From: an uncultured Curvibacter sp.
Lineage (GTDB): Bacteria > Pseudomonadota > Gammaproteobacteria > Burkholderiales > Burkholderiaceae_C
Assembly (NCBI GenBank): GCA_903828535.1
Contig: CAIKMN010000002.1
Location: 1-58,068 of the forward strand
Length of the DNA: 58,068 nt
Direction: 5' to 3'
Made by a program: the position numbers and the translations under genes. A model generated the notes under the pieces. The model did no database searches. It had not been told where the DNA came from and saw only the letters and a list, made by a program, of their open reading frames with translations. The number at the start of each line of letters is the position of its first letter. Within the stretch, counting starts at the first letter, position 1. Shown here one piece after another: positions 7,805 to 18,044 of this stretch.

Positions 7805-8794
7805 TTAACGCTTTTCCAAACCGGCGGGTGGCCAGCTTTCCAACTTCATACCCAAGGTCAAACCACGTGAAGCCAAGACTTCCTTGATTTCGTTGAGTGA
7901 CTTGCGGCCCAAGTTAGGGGTCTTCAGCAATTCGTTCTCGGTGCGCTGAATCAGATCACCGATGTAATAGATGTTTTCTGCCTTCAAGCAGTTGGCCGAA
8001 CGCACGGTCAATTCCAACTCGTCAACAGGACGCAACAAGATCGGGTCGAAGGCCGCGCCACCGCGGGTAGCAGGCTGGTCGAAAGCGGCCAGTTCGCCAC
8101 CTTCCAACTGGGCGAAAACCGCCAGCTGTTCCACCAAGATGCGGGCAGAAGAACGCACGGCGTCTTCGGCGCTGATGGCCCCGTTGGTTTCGATCTCGAC
8201 GACCAATTTATCCAAATCAGTCCGCTGTTCCACACGGGCGCTTTCAACGGTGTAGCTGACGCGACGCACCGGCGAGAACGAGGCATCCAACAAGATGCGG
8301 CCAATCGACTTGCTGGGCTCATCGCCATAGCGGCGGATGTTGCCAGGCACGTAACCACGGCCTTTTTCAACCTTGATTTGCATGTCCAACTTGCCGCCTT
8401 GCGACAAAGTCGCGATCACGTGGTCGGGGTTGATGATTTCGACGTCGTGGGGGGTTTGTATGTCACCAGCAGTGACCACGCCTTCGCCGTCTTTGCGCAG
8501 GCTCAGGGTCACTTCGTCACGGTTGTGCAGCTTGAAAACCACGCCTTTGAGGTTCAACAAAATGTTGACCACGTCTTCTTGCACGCCGTCGATCGACGAG
8601 TACTCGTGCAAAACGCCTGCAATGGTGACTTCAGTGGCGGCATAACCGACCATTGAAGACAACAAGACGCGGCGAATGGCATTGCCCAGGGTGTGACCGT
8701 AGCCACGCTCAAACGGCTCCAAAGAAACTTTGGCGCGGTTCAAACCGACTTGTTCAACGGTAATGGCTTTGGGTTTCAGCAAGTTTGTTTGCAT
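7805..8794 (-). CDS. rpoA: DNA-directed RNA polymerase subunit alpha
   Basis: A 329-residue alpha subunit, full length. The N-terminal domain (about 1-235) contains the dimerisation stretch [15 protein letters not shown]. The C-terminal domain, which contacts UP elements and activators, begins around [14 protein letters not shown] and includes the DNA-contacting [11 protein letters not shown]. Alpha assembles as a dimer that nucleates the beta and beta' subunits encoded at the other end of this window. The gene sits between rpsD and rplQ, the standard alpha-operon order. Confidence 0.98.
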   Translation of the reverse strand: MQTNLLKPKAITVEQVGLNRAKVSLEPFERGYGHTLGNAIRRVLLSSMVGYAATEVTIAGVLHEYSSIDGVQEDVVNILLNLKGVVFKLHNRDEVTLSLRKDGEGVVTAGDIQTPHDVEIINPDHVIATLSQGGKLDMQIKVEKGRGYVPGNIRRYGDEPSKSIGRILLDASFSPVRRVSYTVESARVEQRTDLDKLVVEIETNGAISAEDAVRSSARILVEQLAVFAQLEGGELAAFDQPATRGGAAFDPILLRPVDELELTVRSANCLKAENIYYIGDLIQRTENELLKTPNLGRKSLNEIKEVLASRGLTLGMKLESWPPAGLEKR

Positions 8795-8912
8795 TCAATC
8801 TTCCTCTCAATACCCCCGGCTCGTTACACCGGTAAGGCTGGTGAAGCACCTCAGCCACGGGGTCGCCGTGGCTCAGGAACAAAATCAATGTGATGTGATC
8901 AATGAAGATCAA

Positions 8913-9536
8913 TCAACGCGAATACAACTCAACAATCAAAGATTCGTTGATGTCTGCAGCGAACTCGTCGCGATCGGGCACTTTCTTAAAGATGCCTTCG
9001 GCTTTTTCGGCATTCACTTCAACCCAAGCAGGCATGCCCACTTGTGCGGCCAATTGCAGGGCTTCGATGACGCGGCCTTGCTTTTTGGATTTTTCGCGAA
9101 CAGCCACCACGTCGCCTGTTTTTACCAGATAGGACGCAATGTTGACGGACTGGCCATTCACCGTGATGGCTTTGTGCGAGACCAATTGACGAGCTTCTGC
9201 CCGCGTGGAGCCAAAGCCCATGCGGTAGACCACGTTATCCAAACGGCATTCCAAAATGGCCAACAAGTTGGCACCTGTATTGCCACGGCGGCGATCGGCT
9301 TCGGCGAAGTAGCGGCGGAATTGCTTTTCGAGCACACCATACATGCGCTTGACTTTTTGCTTTTCGCGCAATTGAAGACCGAAGTCAGACGTACGGGCAC
9401 CTGAAGTGCGACCGTGTTGACCTGGTTTCGATTCGAATTTTGACTTGTCAGCGATCGAGCGACGAGCGCTCTTCAAGAACAGGTCGGTGCCTTCACGGCG
9501 TGATAGTTTGGCCTTGGGGCCGAGGTAACGTGCCAC
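8913..9536 (-). CDS. rpsD: 30S ribosomal protein S4
   Basis: A 207-residue protein starting [19 protein letters not shown]. It binds 16S rRNA early in 30S assembly. The N-terminal region lacks the Cys zinc motif, so this is the zinc-independent form. A typical S4 domain covers the middle ([20 protein letters not shown]). In gammaproteobacteria S4 represses the alpha operon; the 118-base gap to rpoA and 101-base gap to rpsK leave room for control signals, but none was identified. Confidence 0.97.
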   Translation of the reverse strand: MARYLGPKAKLSRREGTDLFLKSARRSIADKSKFESKPGQHGRTSGARTSDFGLQLREKQKVKRMYGVLEKQFRRYFAEADRRRGNTGANLLAILECRLDNVVYRMGFGSTRAEARQLVSHKAITVNGQSVNIASYLVKTGDVVAVREKSKKQGRVIEALQLAAQVGMPAWVEVNAEKAEGIFKKVPDRDEFAADINESLIVELYSR

Positions 9537-9637
9537 TTGTTTCTTCCTTTATGCATCTGCCGCCAGTCACAAAACAACCTGTTTCATGCATTCGCGGGAG
9601 CTTGAGGCCACTGGCCCCAAGCGGTGGGCTTACAAAA

Positions 9638-10042
9638 TTAAATACGACGGCGCTTTTGAGGGCGGCAACCGTTGTGCGGGACGGGTGTCACGTCAGCAAT
9701 CGACGTGATGCGGATGCCCAAAGCACCCAAAGCACGCACAGACGATTCACGGCCGGGACCGGGACCCTTGATTTCGACATCGAGGTTCTTGATGCCTTGT
9801 TCCATGGCGGCACGGCCAGCCACTTCAGACGCAACTTGCGCTGCGAAAGGCGTGGACTTGCGTGAGCCTTTGAAACCTTGACCACCCGATGACGCCCACG
9901 ACAAGGCGTTGCCTTGGCGATCGGTAATCGTGATGATGGTGTTGTTGAACGAGGCGTGAACGTGGGCAATACCGTCGGCGACGTTCTTGCGGACTTTCTT
10001 GCGCACACGTTGTGCTGCGGAATTAGCGGGTGACTTTGCCAT
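9638..10042 (-). CDS. rpsK: 30S ribosomal protein S11
   Basis: A 134-residue protein with the conserved core [14 protein letters not shown] and the C-terminal signature [12 protein letters not shown]11 lies on the platform of the 30S subunit and supports mRNA-tRNA interaction at the E site. It follows rpsM by 13 bases, so the two are probably translated from one message. Confidence 0.97.
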   Translation of the reverse strand: MAKSPANSAAQRVRKKVRKNVADGIAHVHASFNNTIITITDRQGNALSWASSGGQGFKGSRKSTPFAAQVASEVAGRAAMEQGIKNLDVEIKGPGPGRESSVRALGALGIRITSIADVTPVPHNGCRPQKRRRI

Positions 10043-10055
10043 GCTGTCCTCTTAC

Positions 10056-10421
10056 TTATTTCTTCAAAGCCGCTGCGGCCTTGCGCGGACCCTTGCGAGT
10101 GCGGGCGTTGGTGCGGGTGCGTTGGCCACGCATGGGCAAGCCACGGCGGTGACGGAAGCCACGGTAGCAGCCAATGTCCATCAAACGCTTGATGTTCATC
10201 GTGGTTTCACGGCGCAAGTCACCTTCGATGGTGAAAAGCTCGATCTGCTCACGAATTTTTTCCAAATCGCCGTCCGTGAGGTCTTTGATTTTCTTGGAAT
10301 ACTCAATACCCGATGCATCGCAAATTTTGCGAGCGCGAGTACGACCAATGCCAAAAATGGCGGTCAAACCAATTTCCGCGTGCTTGTGGGGCGGAATGTT
10401 AATGCCAGCGATACGTGCCAT
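10056..10421 (-). CDS. rpsM: 30S ribosomal protein S13
   Basis: A 121-residue protein starting [14 protein letters not shown] with the helix-hairpin-helix region [12 protein letters not shown] and a basic C-terminal tail ([17 protein letters not shown]) that reaches toward P-site tRNA. It is the first gene of the classical alpha operon, but lies only 23 bases after rpmJ, so the spc and alpha units appear joined. Confidence 0.97.
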   Translation of the reverse strand: MARIAGINIPPHKHAEIGLTAIFGIGRTRARKICDASGIEYSKKIKDLTDGDLEKIREQIELFTIEGDLRRETTMNIKRLMDIGCYRGFRHRRGLPMRGQRTRTNARTRKGPRKAAAALKK

Positions 10422-10444
10422 GTGCGTCCTCTAAAACTAGTTGA

Positions 10445-10558
10445 TCAACCTTGACGCTGTTTGTGGCGTAGATCTGTACAGATCACACGCACCACACCCT
10501 TGCGACGGATGATTTTGCAGTTGCGGCAAATTTTTTTGACCGAAGCCGAAACTTTCAT
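10445..10558 (-). CDS. rpmJ: 50S ribosomal protein L36
   Basis: A 37-residue protein, [20 protein letters not shown] followed by the typical C-terminal half ending RHKQRQG. Cys11, Cys14, Cys27 and His32 form the zinc-binding set, so this is the zinc-ribbon form of L36. The gene lies 34 bases after secY and 23 bases before rpsM. In many relatives infA sits between secY and rpmJ; here there is no room for it. Confidence 0.95.
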   Translation of the reverse strand: MKVSASVKKICRNCKIIRRKGVVRVICTDLRHKQRQG

Positions 10559-10592
10559 ATTGCTCTCCTAAAACTCTTTCGATTAATCAATC

Positions 10593-11912
10593 TCAACCAC
10601 CCACCGTTGTCTTGAAGTTGGCCTTCTTGAGCAGCGATTCGTACTGTTGAGACATCAGGTAATTTTGCACTTGGGCCATGAAATCCATGGTCACGACCAC
10701 AATGATCATCAACGAGGTGCCACCGAAGTAGAACGGCACGTTGTATTTCAGAATCAGGAATTCAGGCAATAAACACACGAAAGTGATGTAAATCGCACCT
10801 GCAAAGGTCAAGCGCAGCAAGATTTTGTCAATGTAGCGAGCGGTTTGTTCACCAGGGCGAATGCCAGGCACAAAGGCGCCGCTCTTCTTCAAGTTGTCTG
10901 CTGTCTCGCGGCTGTTAAACACCAAAGCCGTGTAAAAGAAGCAGAAGAAGATGATGGCCGCCGCGTACAACATGACATAGATGGGCTGACCGGGGGTCAA
11001 GGCGCTTGCAATGTCTTTCAGCCAACGCATCGAGTCGCCGGTACTGAACCAGCCGACCACGGTTGCGGGCAACAAAATGATGCTGGAGGCAAAAATGGGA
11101 GGAACCACACCCGCCATGTTCAGCTTCAAAGGCAGGTAAGACGATTGGCCGCCATACACCTTGTTGCCCACCTGGCGACGGGCGTAATTAATCAAAATCT
11201 TGCGTTGTCCGCGCTCCACGAAGACTACAAAGTAAGTGACGACCACGACCAGCAAGACCACAAATATGGCCACTGGAATCGCCATCGCGCCGGTATTAAC
11301 CAACTCAAGCAGGCCACCGATGGACTTGGGCAGTCCAGAGGCAATGCCCGCGAAAATCAAAATCGAGATGCCGTTGCCCAAACCACGTTCGGTGATTTGT
11401 TCGCCCAGCCACATCAAGAACATGGTGCCAGCGGTCAGACTGACCATGGCGGTCATGCGGAAACCAAAGCCTGGGTTGATCACCAAACCGGCCGTGCCTT
11501 CCAAAGCCACGGCAATGCCCAGCGATTGGAAAATTGCCAAGCCCAAGGTGCCATAGCGGGTGTACTGGGTGATTTTGCGACGACCGGCTTCGCCTTCTTT
11601 TTTGAGCTGCTCAAACGCCGGCAACACATAGCCCATCAACTGCATGATGATGGAGGCCGAGATGTAAGGCATGATGCCCAAGGCAAACACGGTGAAGCGC
11701 GACAAAGCGCCACCAGAGAACATGTTGAACAGGTTCAAAATACCGCCAGATTGGCTTTTGAATAACTGTTGCAATTGCGCCGGATCAATGCCGGGCACAG
11801 GAATGTGTGCGCCCACGCGGTAAACCACGAGCGCCAGCAACAAAAAGACCAGCCGACGACGCAGGTCGCCAAACTTATCGGTTTTTGTCAGTGATGCGGG
11901 GGATGTAACCAC
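10593..11912 (-). CDS. secY: Preprotein translocase subunit SecY
   Basis: A 439-residue inner-membrane protein with about ten transmembrane helices, forming the protein-conducting channel with SecE (57321-57704) and SecG. Family motifs include the N-terminal [20 protein letters not shown], the plug region with [18 protein letters not shown], and the cytoplasmic loop [18 protein letters not shown] that contacts ribosome and SecA. It lies between rplO and rpmJ in the usual spc order, 36 bases after rplO. Confidence 0.98.
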   Translation of the reverse strand: MVTSPASLTKTDKFGDLRRRLVFLLLALVVYRVGAHIPVPGIDPAQLQQLFKSQSGGILNLFNMFSGGALSRFTVFALGIMPYISASIIMQLMGYVLPAFEQLKKEGEAGRRKITQYTRYGTLGLAIFQSLGIAVALEGTAGLVINPGFGFRMTAMVSLTAGTMFLMWLGEQITERGLGNGISILIFAGIASGLPKSIGGLLELVNTGAMAIPVAIFVVLLVVVVTYFVVFVERGQRKILINYARRQVGNKVYGGQSSYLPLKLNMAGVVPPIFASSIILLPATVVGWFSTGDSMRWLKDIASALTPGQPIYVMLYAAAIIFFCFFYTALVFNSRETADNLKKSGAFVPGIRPGEQTARYIDKILLRLTFAGAIYITFVCLLPEFLILKYNVPFYFGGTSLMIIVVVTMDFMAQVQNYLMSQQYESLLKKANFKTTVGG

Positions 11913-11948
11913 GTGAACGTCTTTCTTGCGTATCGGCTAAATTTGGCT

Positions 11949-12383
11949 TTATTCAGCCAGGCTGCCGCCAGCGGCTTCGATGGCCGCTTTGGCGCCTGCA
12001 GTGGCACCAATGCCAATCAACTTCACGGCCTTGGTCAGGACGCCGGTTTTGACAACCTTCACGACCTTGGCCATTTCGCCGACCAGACCAGCGGCCTTGA
12101 GGCTGCCCATGTCCAGTTCGGGCAAGCCGAGCTGTTCGAGTTGACCCAAAGTCACTTCGTCGTTGTACTTCAACGTGGTTGATTTGAAACCGCGTTTAGG
12201 CAAGCGGCGTTGCAAAGGCATTTGACCGCCTTCAAAACCAACCTTGTGGTAGCCACCAGCGCGGGATTTTTGACCCTTGTGGCCACGACCGGCGGTTTTA
12301 CCCAGACCGGAGCCAATGCCACGGCCGACGCGACGCTTGGCGTGTTTGGCGCCTGCTGCGGGTTTGATGCTGTTGAGTTCCAT
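11949..12383 (-). CDS. rplO: 50S ribosomal protein L15
   Basis: A 144-residue protein with the N-terminal glycine- and basic-rich extension of L15 ([20 protein letters not shown]) that threads into 23S rRNA, and the [13 protein letters not shown] motif. It is a late assembly protein of the large subunit. It lies 22 bases after rpmD and 36 bases before secY. Confidence 0.97.
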   Translation of the reverse strand: MELNSIKPAAGAKHAKRRVGRGIGSGLGKTAGRGHKGQKSRAGGYHKVGFEGGQMPLQRRLPKRGFKSTTLKYNDEVTLGQLEQLGLPELDMGSLKAAGLVGEMAKVVKVVKTGVLTKAVKLIGIGATAGAKAAIEAAGGSLAE

Positions 12384-12405
12384 CTTGATTTCTCTCAGAG
12401 CTCTC

Positions 12406-12588
12406 TCAGAGCACTTTGACCAGGTAACTGATCTTGTTAATCATGCCGCGCACTTCAGGAGAATCCTTCAGTTCGCTCACGCTGTTAAGTTTGCGCAAAC
12501 CCAGGCCACGCACAGTCGCACGGTGCGACTCTTTGGTGCCGATGGGGCTGCGAACCAGTTGAACCTTAACGGTTGCTTGTGTCGTCAT
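12406..12588 (-). CDS. rpmD: 50S ribosomal protein L30
   Basis: A 60-residue protein matching bacterial L30 in length and pattern, with [20 protein letters not shown] and GLGLRKLNS followed by a short C-terminal strand ([12 protein letters not shown]). It binds 23S rRNA. It sits between rpsE and rplO as in most spc operons. Confidence 0.95.
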   Translation of the reverse strand: MTTQATVKVQLVRSPIGTKESHRATVRGLGLRKLNSVSELKDSPEVRGMINKISYLVKVL

Positions 12589-12602
12589 ATCGGGCTCCGT
12601 GC

Positions 12603-13136
12603 TTAGGAGAACAACTCTTCAACCGACTTGCCGCGCTTGGAAGCGATGTTGGCAGGGGTGGTCGAGTTCTTCAGCGCGTCAAAAGTGGCGCGAACCATGT
12701 TGTAAGGGTTGGACGAACCATGGCTCTTGGCCACGATATCGGTGATGCCCATCACTTCAAAAACAGCGCGCATGGGGCCGCCCGCGATGATGCCAGTTCC
12801 TTTGGGGGCTGGTGCCATCATCACAACGGCAGCGCCGTGGTGACCGGTCACGTTGTGGTGGATGGTGCCGTTCTTCAAAGACACATTGGTCATGTTGCGA
12901 CGGGCTTCTTCCATTGCTTTTTGCACGGCAGCAGGCACTTCTTTTGATTTGCCTTTGCCCATGCCAACGCGACCATCGCCATCGCCGACCACGGTCAAGG
13001 CAGCGAAACCGAGGATACGGCCGCCCTTAACCACTTTGGTCACGCGGTTCACGGCGATCATCTTTTCGCGCATGCCGTCGTCACGACCTTCGTCTTTTAC
13101 TTGGGGTGAAAATTTAGCCATTTTTGGTGTTCCCAA
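12603..13136 (-). CDS. rpsE: 30S ribosomal protein S5
   Basis: A 177-residue protein with the double-stranded RNA-binding fold of S5: [20 protein letters not shown], then [18 protein letters not shown], and the C-terminal [17 protein letters not shown]5 lies near the mRNA entry channel and affects decoding accuracy; its loop at VTKVVKGGR is where spectinomycin resistance changes occur in other species, and it appears ordinary here. It overlaps no neighbour and lies 15 bases after rplR. Confidence 0.97.
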   Translation of the reverse strand: MGTPKMAKFSPQVKDEGRDDGMREKMIAVNRVTKVVKGGRILGFAALTVVGDGDGRVGMGKGKSKEVPAAVQKAMEEARRNMTNVSLKNGTIHHNVTGHHGAAVVMMAPAPKGTGIIAGGPMRAVFEVMGITDIVAKSHGSSNPYNMVRATFDALKNSTTPANIASKRGKSVEELFS

Positions 13137-13151
13137 TCAATCTGTGGTCGC

Positions 13152-13517
13152 TTAGAACTGCAAGCCAGCTTCGCGGGCAGCGTCGGCCAAAGCCTTGACG
13201 CGACCGTGGTAAGCAAAACCAGCGCGGTCGAAAGCCACTTTGTCAACGCCAGCAGCCTTCGCTTTTTCAGCGATGCGCTTGCCAATGACTTGAGCAGCGG
13301 TGGTGTTGCCGCCCTTGCCCGATGCACCCAAGGTGGAACGGATTTCGGGTTCGGCGGTGGACGCACTGGCCAGCACCTTGGTGCCGCAGCCAGAGATGAC
13401 TTGAGCATAAATGTGCAAGTTGGTACGGTTCACCGACAGACGCGCGACGCCTTGATTGGCAATGCGGATGCGCGTTTGACGGGCACGACGCAGACGTTGT
13501 TCTTTTTTGGTCAACAT
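13152..13517 (-). CDS. rplR: 50S ribosomal protein L18
   Basis: A 121-residue protein beginning [19 protein letters not shown], the basic tail of L18, with the conserved [16 protein letters not shown] and the C-terminal [20 protein letters not shown]. It binds 5S rRNA together with L5 and attaches it to the large subunit. It lies 11 bases after rplF. Confidence 0.97.
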   Translation of the reverse strand: MLTKKEQRLRRARQTRIRIANQGVARLSVNRTNLHIYAQVISGCGTKVLASASTAEPEIRSTLGASGKGGNTTAAQVIGKRIAEKAKAAGVDKVAFDRAGFAYHGRVKALADAAREAGLQF

Positions 13518-13528
13518 ACTGCAGCTCC

Positions 13529-14062
13529 TTACTTCTTCTTAGTCTCTTTGATCGTGATCTTCTCATCCGCATAACGGATGCCTTTGCCCTTGTAAGGCTC
13601 AGGAGGACGAACAGCACGGATCTCAGCGGCGATTTGACCAACGCGCTGACGGTCAGCGCCCTTGATCACGATTTCAGTTGGCGCCGGCGTGGCCACCGTG
13701 ATGCCCGCAGGCATGTCGATGTTCACGGGGTGCGAATAACCAACAGCCAGGTTGAGCTTGGCGCCTTGAGCGGCGGCTTTGTAGCCCACGCCAATCAGGG
13801 TCAACTTCTTTTCGAAGCCTTTGCTCACACCGACCACCATGTTGTTCACCAGCTGACGCATGGTGCCGGACATGGCATTGGCTTCGCGAGATTCGTTCGC
13901 AGGAACGAAAGTCAACTTGCCATTGTCGTTGGCTACCGTGACCAAGGCGTTTTGCGCTTGGCTCAGGGTGCCACCAGTGCCTTTGACACTGATTTTTTCT
14001 GCTTGAAGGGTCACTTCCACACCTTGTGGAATGACAACAGGGGATTTTGCTACGCGGGACAT
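13529..14062 (-). CDS. rplF: 50S ribosomal protein L6
   Basis: A 177-residue protein with the two-domain L6 architecture. It starts [17 protein letters not shown] and ends with the C-terminal signature [20 protein letters not shown]6 sits near the factor-binding region of the large subunit. It lies 24 bases after rpsH and 11 bases before rplR. Confidence 0.97.
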   Translation of the reverse strand: MSRVAKSPVVIPQGVEVTLQAEKISVKGTGGTLSQAQNALVTVANDNGKLTFVPANESREANAMSGTMRQLVNNMVVGVSKGFEKKLTLIGVGYKAAAQGAKLNLAVGYSHPVNIDMPAGITVATPAPTEIVIKGADRQRVGQIAAEIRAVRPPEPYKGKGIRYADEKITIKETKKK

Positions 14063-14086
14063 TTCAGTTATTCCTCCATGCCTCGT

Positions 14087-14482
14087 TTAAGCCACATAGC
14101 AAAGCACTTCGCCACCGATACCGGTAGCACGTGCTTTGCGATCGGTCATCACGCCTTGGGGCGTTGTGACGATGGCCACACCCAAGCCATTCATGACTTG
14201 GGGAATGGCGTCGCGGCCTTTATACACACGCAGACCAGGGCGACTGACGCGCTCAATGCGCTCAATCACAGGGCGACCTGCGTAGTACTTCAATGAAATT
14301 TCAAGTTCGGATTTGCCATCAACGCTCTTCACTTGGAAGCCGTCGATATAACCTTCATCCTTCAACACTTGGGCAATGGCCACCTTCACTTTGGAAGAGG
14401 GGGCAGACACAGTGGCTTTGGCCACCATTTGCGCGTTGCGGATGCGAGTCAGCAAGTCAGCAATGGGATCACTCATGCTCAT
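14087..14482 (-). CDS. rpsH: 30S ribosomal protein S8
   Basis: A 131-residue protein with [16 protein letters not shown] near the start and the C-terminal [20 protein letters not shown] typical of S8. It is a primary 16S rRNA binder. In enterobacteria S8 represses the spc operon by binding near the rplE start; whether that site exists here was not established. It lies 15 bases after rpsN. The ATG at 14476, two codons downstream (MSDPIA), is an equally possible start. Confidence 0.97.
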   Translation of the reverse strand: MSMSDPIADLLTRIRNAQMVAKATVSAPSSKVKVAIAQVLKDEGYIDGFQVKSVDGKSELEISLKYYAGRPVIERIERVSRPGLRVYKGRDAIPQVMNGLGVAIVTTPQGVMTDRKARATGIGGEVLCYVA

Positions 14483-14497
14483 AATTGTTCTCCTTGC

Positions 14498-14803
14498 TTA
14501 CCAGCTGGCCTTGGTGATACCGGGGATATCACCAGCGAAAGCCAATTCACGAATCTTGGCACGGCCCAGACCGAATTGACGGAATGTGCCACGGGGACGG
14601 CCGGTGATTTCGCAACGGTTACGCAGACGTGTGGGGTTGGCGTTGCGAGGAATCTTTTGCAGCGCCAAACGGGCTGCATCACGCTCTTCTTCGCTGCGTT
14701 TCACATCAGATGCGATGGCCTTCAGTTCTGCGTGTTTTTTCGCGAACTTTGCCACCAACTTTTCACGCTTGAGCTCACGCTCGATCAAAGCTACTTTAGC
14801 CAC
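14498..14803 (-). CDS. rpsN: 30S ribosomal protein S14 (GTG start)
   Basis: A 101-residue S14 of the long, zinc-independent class, beginning [20 protein letters not shown] and ending [11 protein letters not shown]. The family normally starts with MAKVALI; here that position is a GTG at 14803, and a longer frame upstream overlaps rplE, so I prefer the GTG. It starts eight bases after the rplE stop, which suggests translational coupling. It contributes to the 30S head. Confidence 0.93.
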   Translation of the reverse strand: MAKVALIERELKREKLVAKFAKKHAELKAIASDVKRSEEERDAARLALQKIPRNANPTRLRNRCEITGRPRGTFRQFGLGRAKIRELAFAGDIPGITKASW

Positions 14804-14811
14804 AAGCCACC

Positions 14812-15357
14812 TCAGTTCTTGAATGGGAAACGGAAGCCTGCGAGCAGTGCTTTGCACTCTTCGTCGGTCTTAGCCGTTGTGGTGATGCTGATATTGAGAC
14901 CACGCAAGGCATCCACCTTGTCGTATTCAATTTCAGGGAAAATGATTTGTTCTTTGACGCCGATGTTGTAGTTGCCGCGGCCATCAAATGCACGACCGGA
15001 AATACCACGGAAGTCACGCACACGGGGCAGCGCCACGGTGACGAAACGGTCCAAGAATTCATACATCTGAACGCCACGCAAAGTCACCATGCAACCGATG
15101 GCCTGGCCTTCGCGGATTTTGAAACCCGCAATGGCTTTCTTGGCCTTGGTCACGACGGGCTTTTGACCGGCAATTTTGGTCAAGTCTGACACGGCGTTGT
15201 CCATGACTTTCTTGTCGGACACCGCTTCGCTGACACCCATGTTCAGGGTAATTTTGGACAAGCGAGGCACTTGCATGGGCGATGTATAACCGAACTTGGC
15301 GGTCAACTCGGGCGCGACTTTTTCGCGGTAATGTTGTTGCAAACGTGCCATGGTCAT
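14812..15357 (-). CDS. rplE: 50S ribosomal protein L5
   Basis: A 181-residue protein beginning [20 protein letters not shown] with the conserved [16 protein letters not shown] and the C-terminal [19 protein letters not shown]5 carries 5S rRNA and contacts the P-site tRNA. Its ATG overlaps the rplX stop as ATGA, so translation is probably coupled; the second Met at 15351 is an alternative that would give the more usual MARLQ start. Confidence 0.97.
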   Translation of the reverse strand: MTMARLQQHYREKVAPELTAKFGYTSPMQVPRLSKITLNMGVSEAVSDKKVMDNAVSDLTKIAGQKPVVTKAKKAIAGFKIREGQAIGCMVTLRGVQMYEFLDRFVTVALPRVRDFRGISGRAFDGRGNYNIGVKEQIIFPEIEYDKVDALRGLNISITTTAKTDEECKALLAGFRFPFKN

Positions 15358-15674
15358 GCCGCCTTGATTTCTTCGCCGCTGGACTTGTAAACGCGAACGC
15401 GCTTGCCATCGGCCAGTTGTTTGATGCCCACGCGATCGGCTTTGCCGGTGGCCGCGTTGAAAATCGCCACATTGGATTGGTGGATAGGCATGGTCTTTTC
15501 GATGATGCCGCCAGTGGTTCCCTTCATGGGATTGGGCTTGGCATGCTTCTTAACGATGTTGATGCCTTCGACCACCACATGGGAGTCGTCTTTGCGCGAG
15601 GTCACTTGACCGCGCTTGCCTTTGTCGCGGCCTGCGAGCACGATGACTTGGTCACCCGTACGAATCTTGTTCAT
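15354..15674 (-). CDS. rplX: 50S ribosomal protein L24
   Basis: A 106-residue protein with the N-terminal KOW motif ([18 protein letters not shown]) and the C-terminal [20 protein letters not shown]. It is an early assembly protein that binds the 5' domain of 23S rRNA. It follows rplN by ten bases and overlaps rplE by four. Confidence 0.97.
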   Translation of the reverse strand: MNKIRTGDQVIVLAGRDKGKRGQVTSRKDDSHVVVEGINIVKKHAKPNPMKGTTGGIIEKTMPIHQSNVAIFNAATGKADRVGIKQLADGKRVRVYKSSGEEIKAA

Positions 15675-15684
15675 GTCTGAGTCC

Positions 15685-16053
15685 TCAAAGAACTTCAGGG
15701 GCCAAGGACACGATCTTCATGAACTTCTCGGTACGCAATTCACGCGTCACGGGTCCAAAGATGCGGGTGCCGATCGGCTCCAACTTGCTGTTCAGCAACA
15801 CGGCTGCGTTGCCATCGAATTTGACGAGCGAGCCATCGCCACGGCGAATGCCCTTGGCTGTGCGAACCACCACAGCGCTGTAAACCTCGCCTTTTTTGAC
15901 GCGGCCACGCGGAGCGGCTTCTTTGATGCTCACCTTAATGATGTCGCCGACACTGGCGTAACGACGCTTGGACCCGCCCAGCACCTTGATGCAAAGGACA
16001 GATTTGGCGCCCGTGTTGTCGGCAACCTCTAACCGAGATTCTGTTTGGATCAT
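15685..16053 (-). CDS. rplN: 50S ribosomal protein L14
   Basis: A 122-residue protein starting [20 protein letters not shown]; the frame extends five codons further upstream, but MIQTES is the conserved start. The C-terminal [20 protein letters not shown] is typical. L14 lies at the intersubunit face. It is the first gene of the spc block here. Upstream there is no rpsQ, rpmC or rplP, but a 330-base gap and then the divergent glpK. Confidence 0.97.
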   Translation of the reverse strand: MIQTESRLEVADNTGAKSVLCIKVLGGSKRRYASVGDIIKVSIKEAAPRGRVKKGEVYSAVVVRTAKGIRRGDGSLVKFDGNAAVLLNSKLEPIGTRIFGPVTRELRTEKFMKIVSLAPEVL

Positions 16054-16383
16054 GTCTATATTTCCCAACTTGCACCAAGCTTGGTTTGATTTCTCAAACT
16101 CGACTCAGTCAGTCTTGGGCCCGTCGTCCACAGCTTGAAACCATTCCAAGGCGCTTTCGTTGAGCAGATATTCAATTTATACATTCGCAAAGAATGCGTT
16201 TGTAAAAAGCGAAGCCCTAGATTCTCTCCCAGTTTTTGGGGCTCGTCAACACCCAATGCACAAAAAAACCCAGAAATCCTAAAAAATTTCATTTCCAAGG
16301 TCAAAACACCCCCTGAACTCTCCCTAAAACACCCCCTTAAACCGAGTTCATTTCCCCCTCTGGTTGCCATTAACATGCTGAGC
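16054..16383. other. Intergenic region between rplN and glpK
   Basis: About 330 bases without a convincing gene. It holds a candidate promoter for the ribosomal operon (16176-16206), an A- and C-rich stretch, and two copies of AAAACACCCCC about 20 bases apart just before glpK. Reading frames through it (both strands) lack codon character and homology that I can see. Start signals for glpK must also lie here. Confidence 0.6.
16176..16206 (-). promoter_or_regulatory. Candidate sigma-70 promoter for the spc-alpha operon
   Basis: On the minus strand TTTACA and TATAAA are separated by 19 bases (18 if read as TTACAA), about 120 bases upstream of rplN. The spacing is a little long, but both boxes are near consensus and the surrounding sequence is AT-rich. 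An own promoter is needed because the operon is detached from the S10 genes. Confidence 0.45.
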
Positions 16384-17982
16384 ATGACGAGCGCCGTATC
16401 TCCCACAACCCCGTCCCAACAGACACGAACGCCTTATTTATTGGCCCTTGACCAAGGCACCAGCAGTTCGCGCAGTGTGTTGTTCAATCGCCAAGGCGAG
16501 GTGGTGGCCATGGCGCAACAGGAGTTGCCGGCTTTTTACCCACATCCCGGCTGGGTCGAGCAAGACCCGTTACAAATATGGACCACCCAACTCGCCACTG
16601 CCCGCATGGCGCTCAACCAAGCGGGCATCAAGGCCCGTGACATTGCGGCCATTGGCATCACCAACCAACGCGAAACCACTTTGCTGTGGCATCGCAAAAC
16701 GGGCCAACCCCTGCACAACGCCTTGGTTTGGCAGGACCGCCGCACCGAGCCTTTGTGTCAAAGCCTCCGCGAGGAGGGATTCGCAAAATCGGTACGCGAC
16801 AAAACCGGCTTGCTCATTGACGCTTATTTCTCGGCCACGAAGATCCGCTGGTTGTTGGACCATTTGCCAGGGGCCCGAGATTTGGCAAATCGAGGCGAAT
16901 TGGCCTTTGGCACCGTGGACAGCTGGTTGCTTTGGCAGTTGACTGGCGGCAAAGTTCATGCGACCGACGTCAGCAACGCCTCGCGCACCCTGCTGTTTGA
17001 TATTCACCGCAATCGCTGGGACCCCGAGCTGCTGGCGGCTTTTGACATCCCGGCCAGCCTGCTACCCGAGGTACGCCCCTCCAGCAATCACTTTGGTCTC
17101 ACGCAGCCCGACTGGCTGGGCGAGGCCGTTCCCATTGGGGCTTTGGCTGGCGATCAACAAAGCGCGCTGTTTGGGCAAGGTTGTTTTCAGGCGGGGATGG
17201 CCAAAAATACCTACGGCACGGGTTGCTTTTTGTTGATGCACACGGGCACTCAGGCGCCCGTCTCCCGCAATGGCCTTCTCACCACCCGGGTTGTTCAGGC
17301 GCCCCTTCAAAGTGCGACTGTGACGAAAGCCCCGCCTGAATTTGCCCTTGAAGGCAGCGTTTTCGTCGGCGGTGCGGTGGTGCAGTGGCTGCGCGACGGC
17401 CTGCGCGCCATCCAAAGCAGCGCGGAGGTTCAAGCCTTGGCCGAAAGCGTGCCCGATGCAGGTGGCGTGATGATGGTGCCCGCTTTCACCGGCTTGGGCG
17501 CGCCGTATTGGAACCCCGAAGCCCGAGGCACCTTGACCGGGCTCACCCGGGGCACGCATTTGGGACACATCGCCCGCGCTGCCTTGGACAGCATTGCCTT
17601 GCAAAGCACCGCGCTGTTGCAAGCCATGAACCGCGACGTCCGTCAAGTTGACGGCCAAGTTGACGGCCAAGTTGGTGACAAAAAAGGCGACCACGAAGTC
17701 AGAGAACTGCGCGTCGACGGCGGCGCCTGCGCGAATGATTTACTCATGCAAACGCAGGCCGACCTGCTCGGCATTCCCGTGTTACGACCTGCCGTCATCG
17801 AAACCACGGCGCTGGGTGCGGCCAATTTAGCGGGTTTGACCGTCGGCTTTTACGGTGGTTTGGATGAACTACAAACCCAACACCGGATTGACCGCTGCTT
17901 CGAGCCGCGCATCAGCCGCGACCAAGCCGAGGCCACCTTGGCCCGTTGGGAACAAGCGGTGCGACAAGCCACTGCCCTTTGA
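16384..17982 (+). CDS. glpK: Glycerol kinase
   Basis: A FGGY-family kinase that phosphorylates glycerol to glycerol 3-phosphate. From MTSAVSP the protein has 532 residues; an ATG nine bases earlier is equally possible. The phosphate-binding [15 protein letters not shown] lies near residue 20, followed by the substrate region GWVEQDP, TNQRETT and WQDRRT, and the C-terminal [13 protein letters not shown]. It is about 30 residues longer than usual, partly from an N-terminal tail and partly from an inserted [15 protein letters not shown] ahead of VDGGAC, encoded by a 12-base tandem repeat. No glpF, glpD or glpR lies beside it, so it is separated from the rest of the glycerol pathway. Confidence 0.95.
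   Translation: MTSAVSPTTPSQQTRTPYLLALDQGTSSSRSVLFNRQGEVVAMAQQELPAFYPHPGWVEQDPLQIWTTQLATARMALNQAGIKARDIAAIGITNQRETTLLWHRKTGQPLHNALVWQDRRTEPLCQSLREEGFAKSVRDKTGLLIDAYFSATKIRWLLDHLPGARDLANRGELAFGTVDSWLLWQLTGGKVHATDVSNASRTLLFDIHRNRWDPELLAAFDIPASLLPEVRPSSNHFGLTQPDWLGEAVPIGALAGDQQSALFGQGCFQAGMAKNTYGTGCFLLMHTGTQAPVSRNGLLTTRVVQAPLQSATVTKAPPEFALEGSVFVGGAVVQWLRDGLRAIQSSAEVQALAESVPDAGGVMMVPAFTGLGAPYWNPEARGTLTGLTRGTHLGHIARAALDSIALQSTALLQAMNRDVRQVDGQVDGQVGDKKGDHEVRELRVDGGACANDLLMQTQADLLGIPVLRPAVIETTALGAANLAGLTVGFYGGLDELQTQHRIDRCFEPRISRDQAEATLARWEQAVRQATAL
17647..17670. repeat. Twelve-base tandem repeat inside glpK
   Basis: GTTGACGGCCAA occurs twice in tandem with the start of a third, in frame, encoding a VDGQ repeat. 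It forms part of a surface insertion not expected in glycerol kinases and probably arose by slippage. Confidence 0.85.
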
Positions 17983-18044
17983 GTGGACGACACCCCCACG
18001 CTAAATGCTTCCTTAAAAAAGAGCTTTCATTAAGATCATTGCCC

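Noticed and set aside
10845-11765. Long plus-strand frame opposite secY, rich in His and Gln
   Set aside because: It is the reverse reading of hydrophobic secY codons, with no domain and no start signal.
16135-16374. N-terminal extension of glpK of about 80 codons
   Set aside because: The segment contains the candidate promoter of the divergent operon, is AT- and C-rich, and has no counterpart in glycerol kinases.
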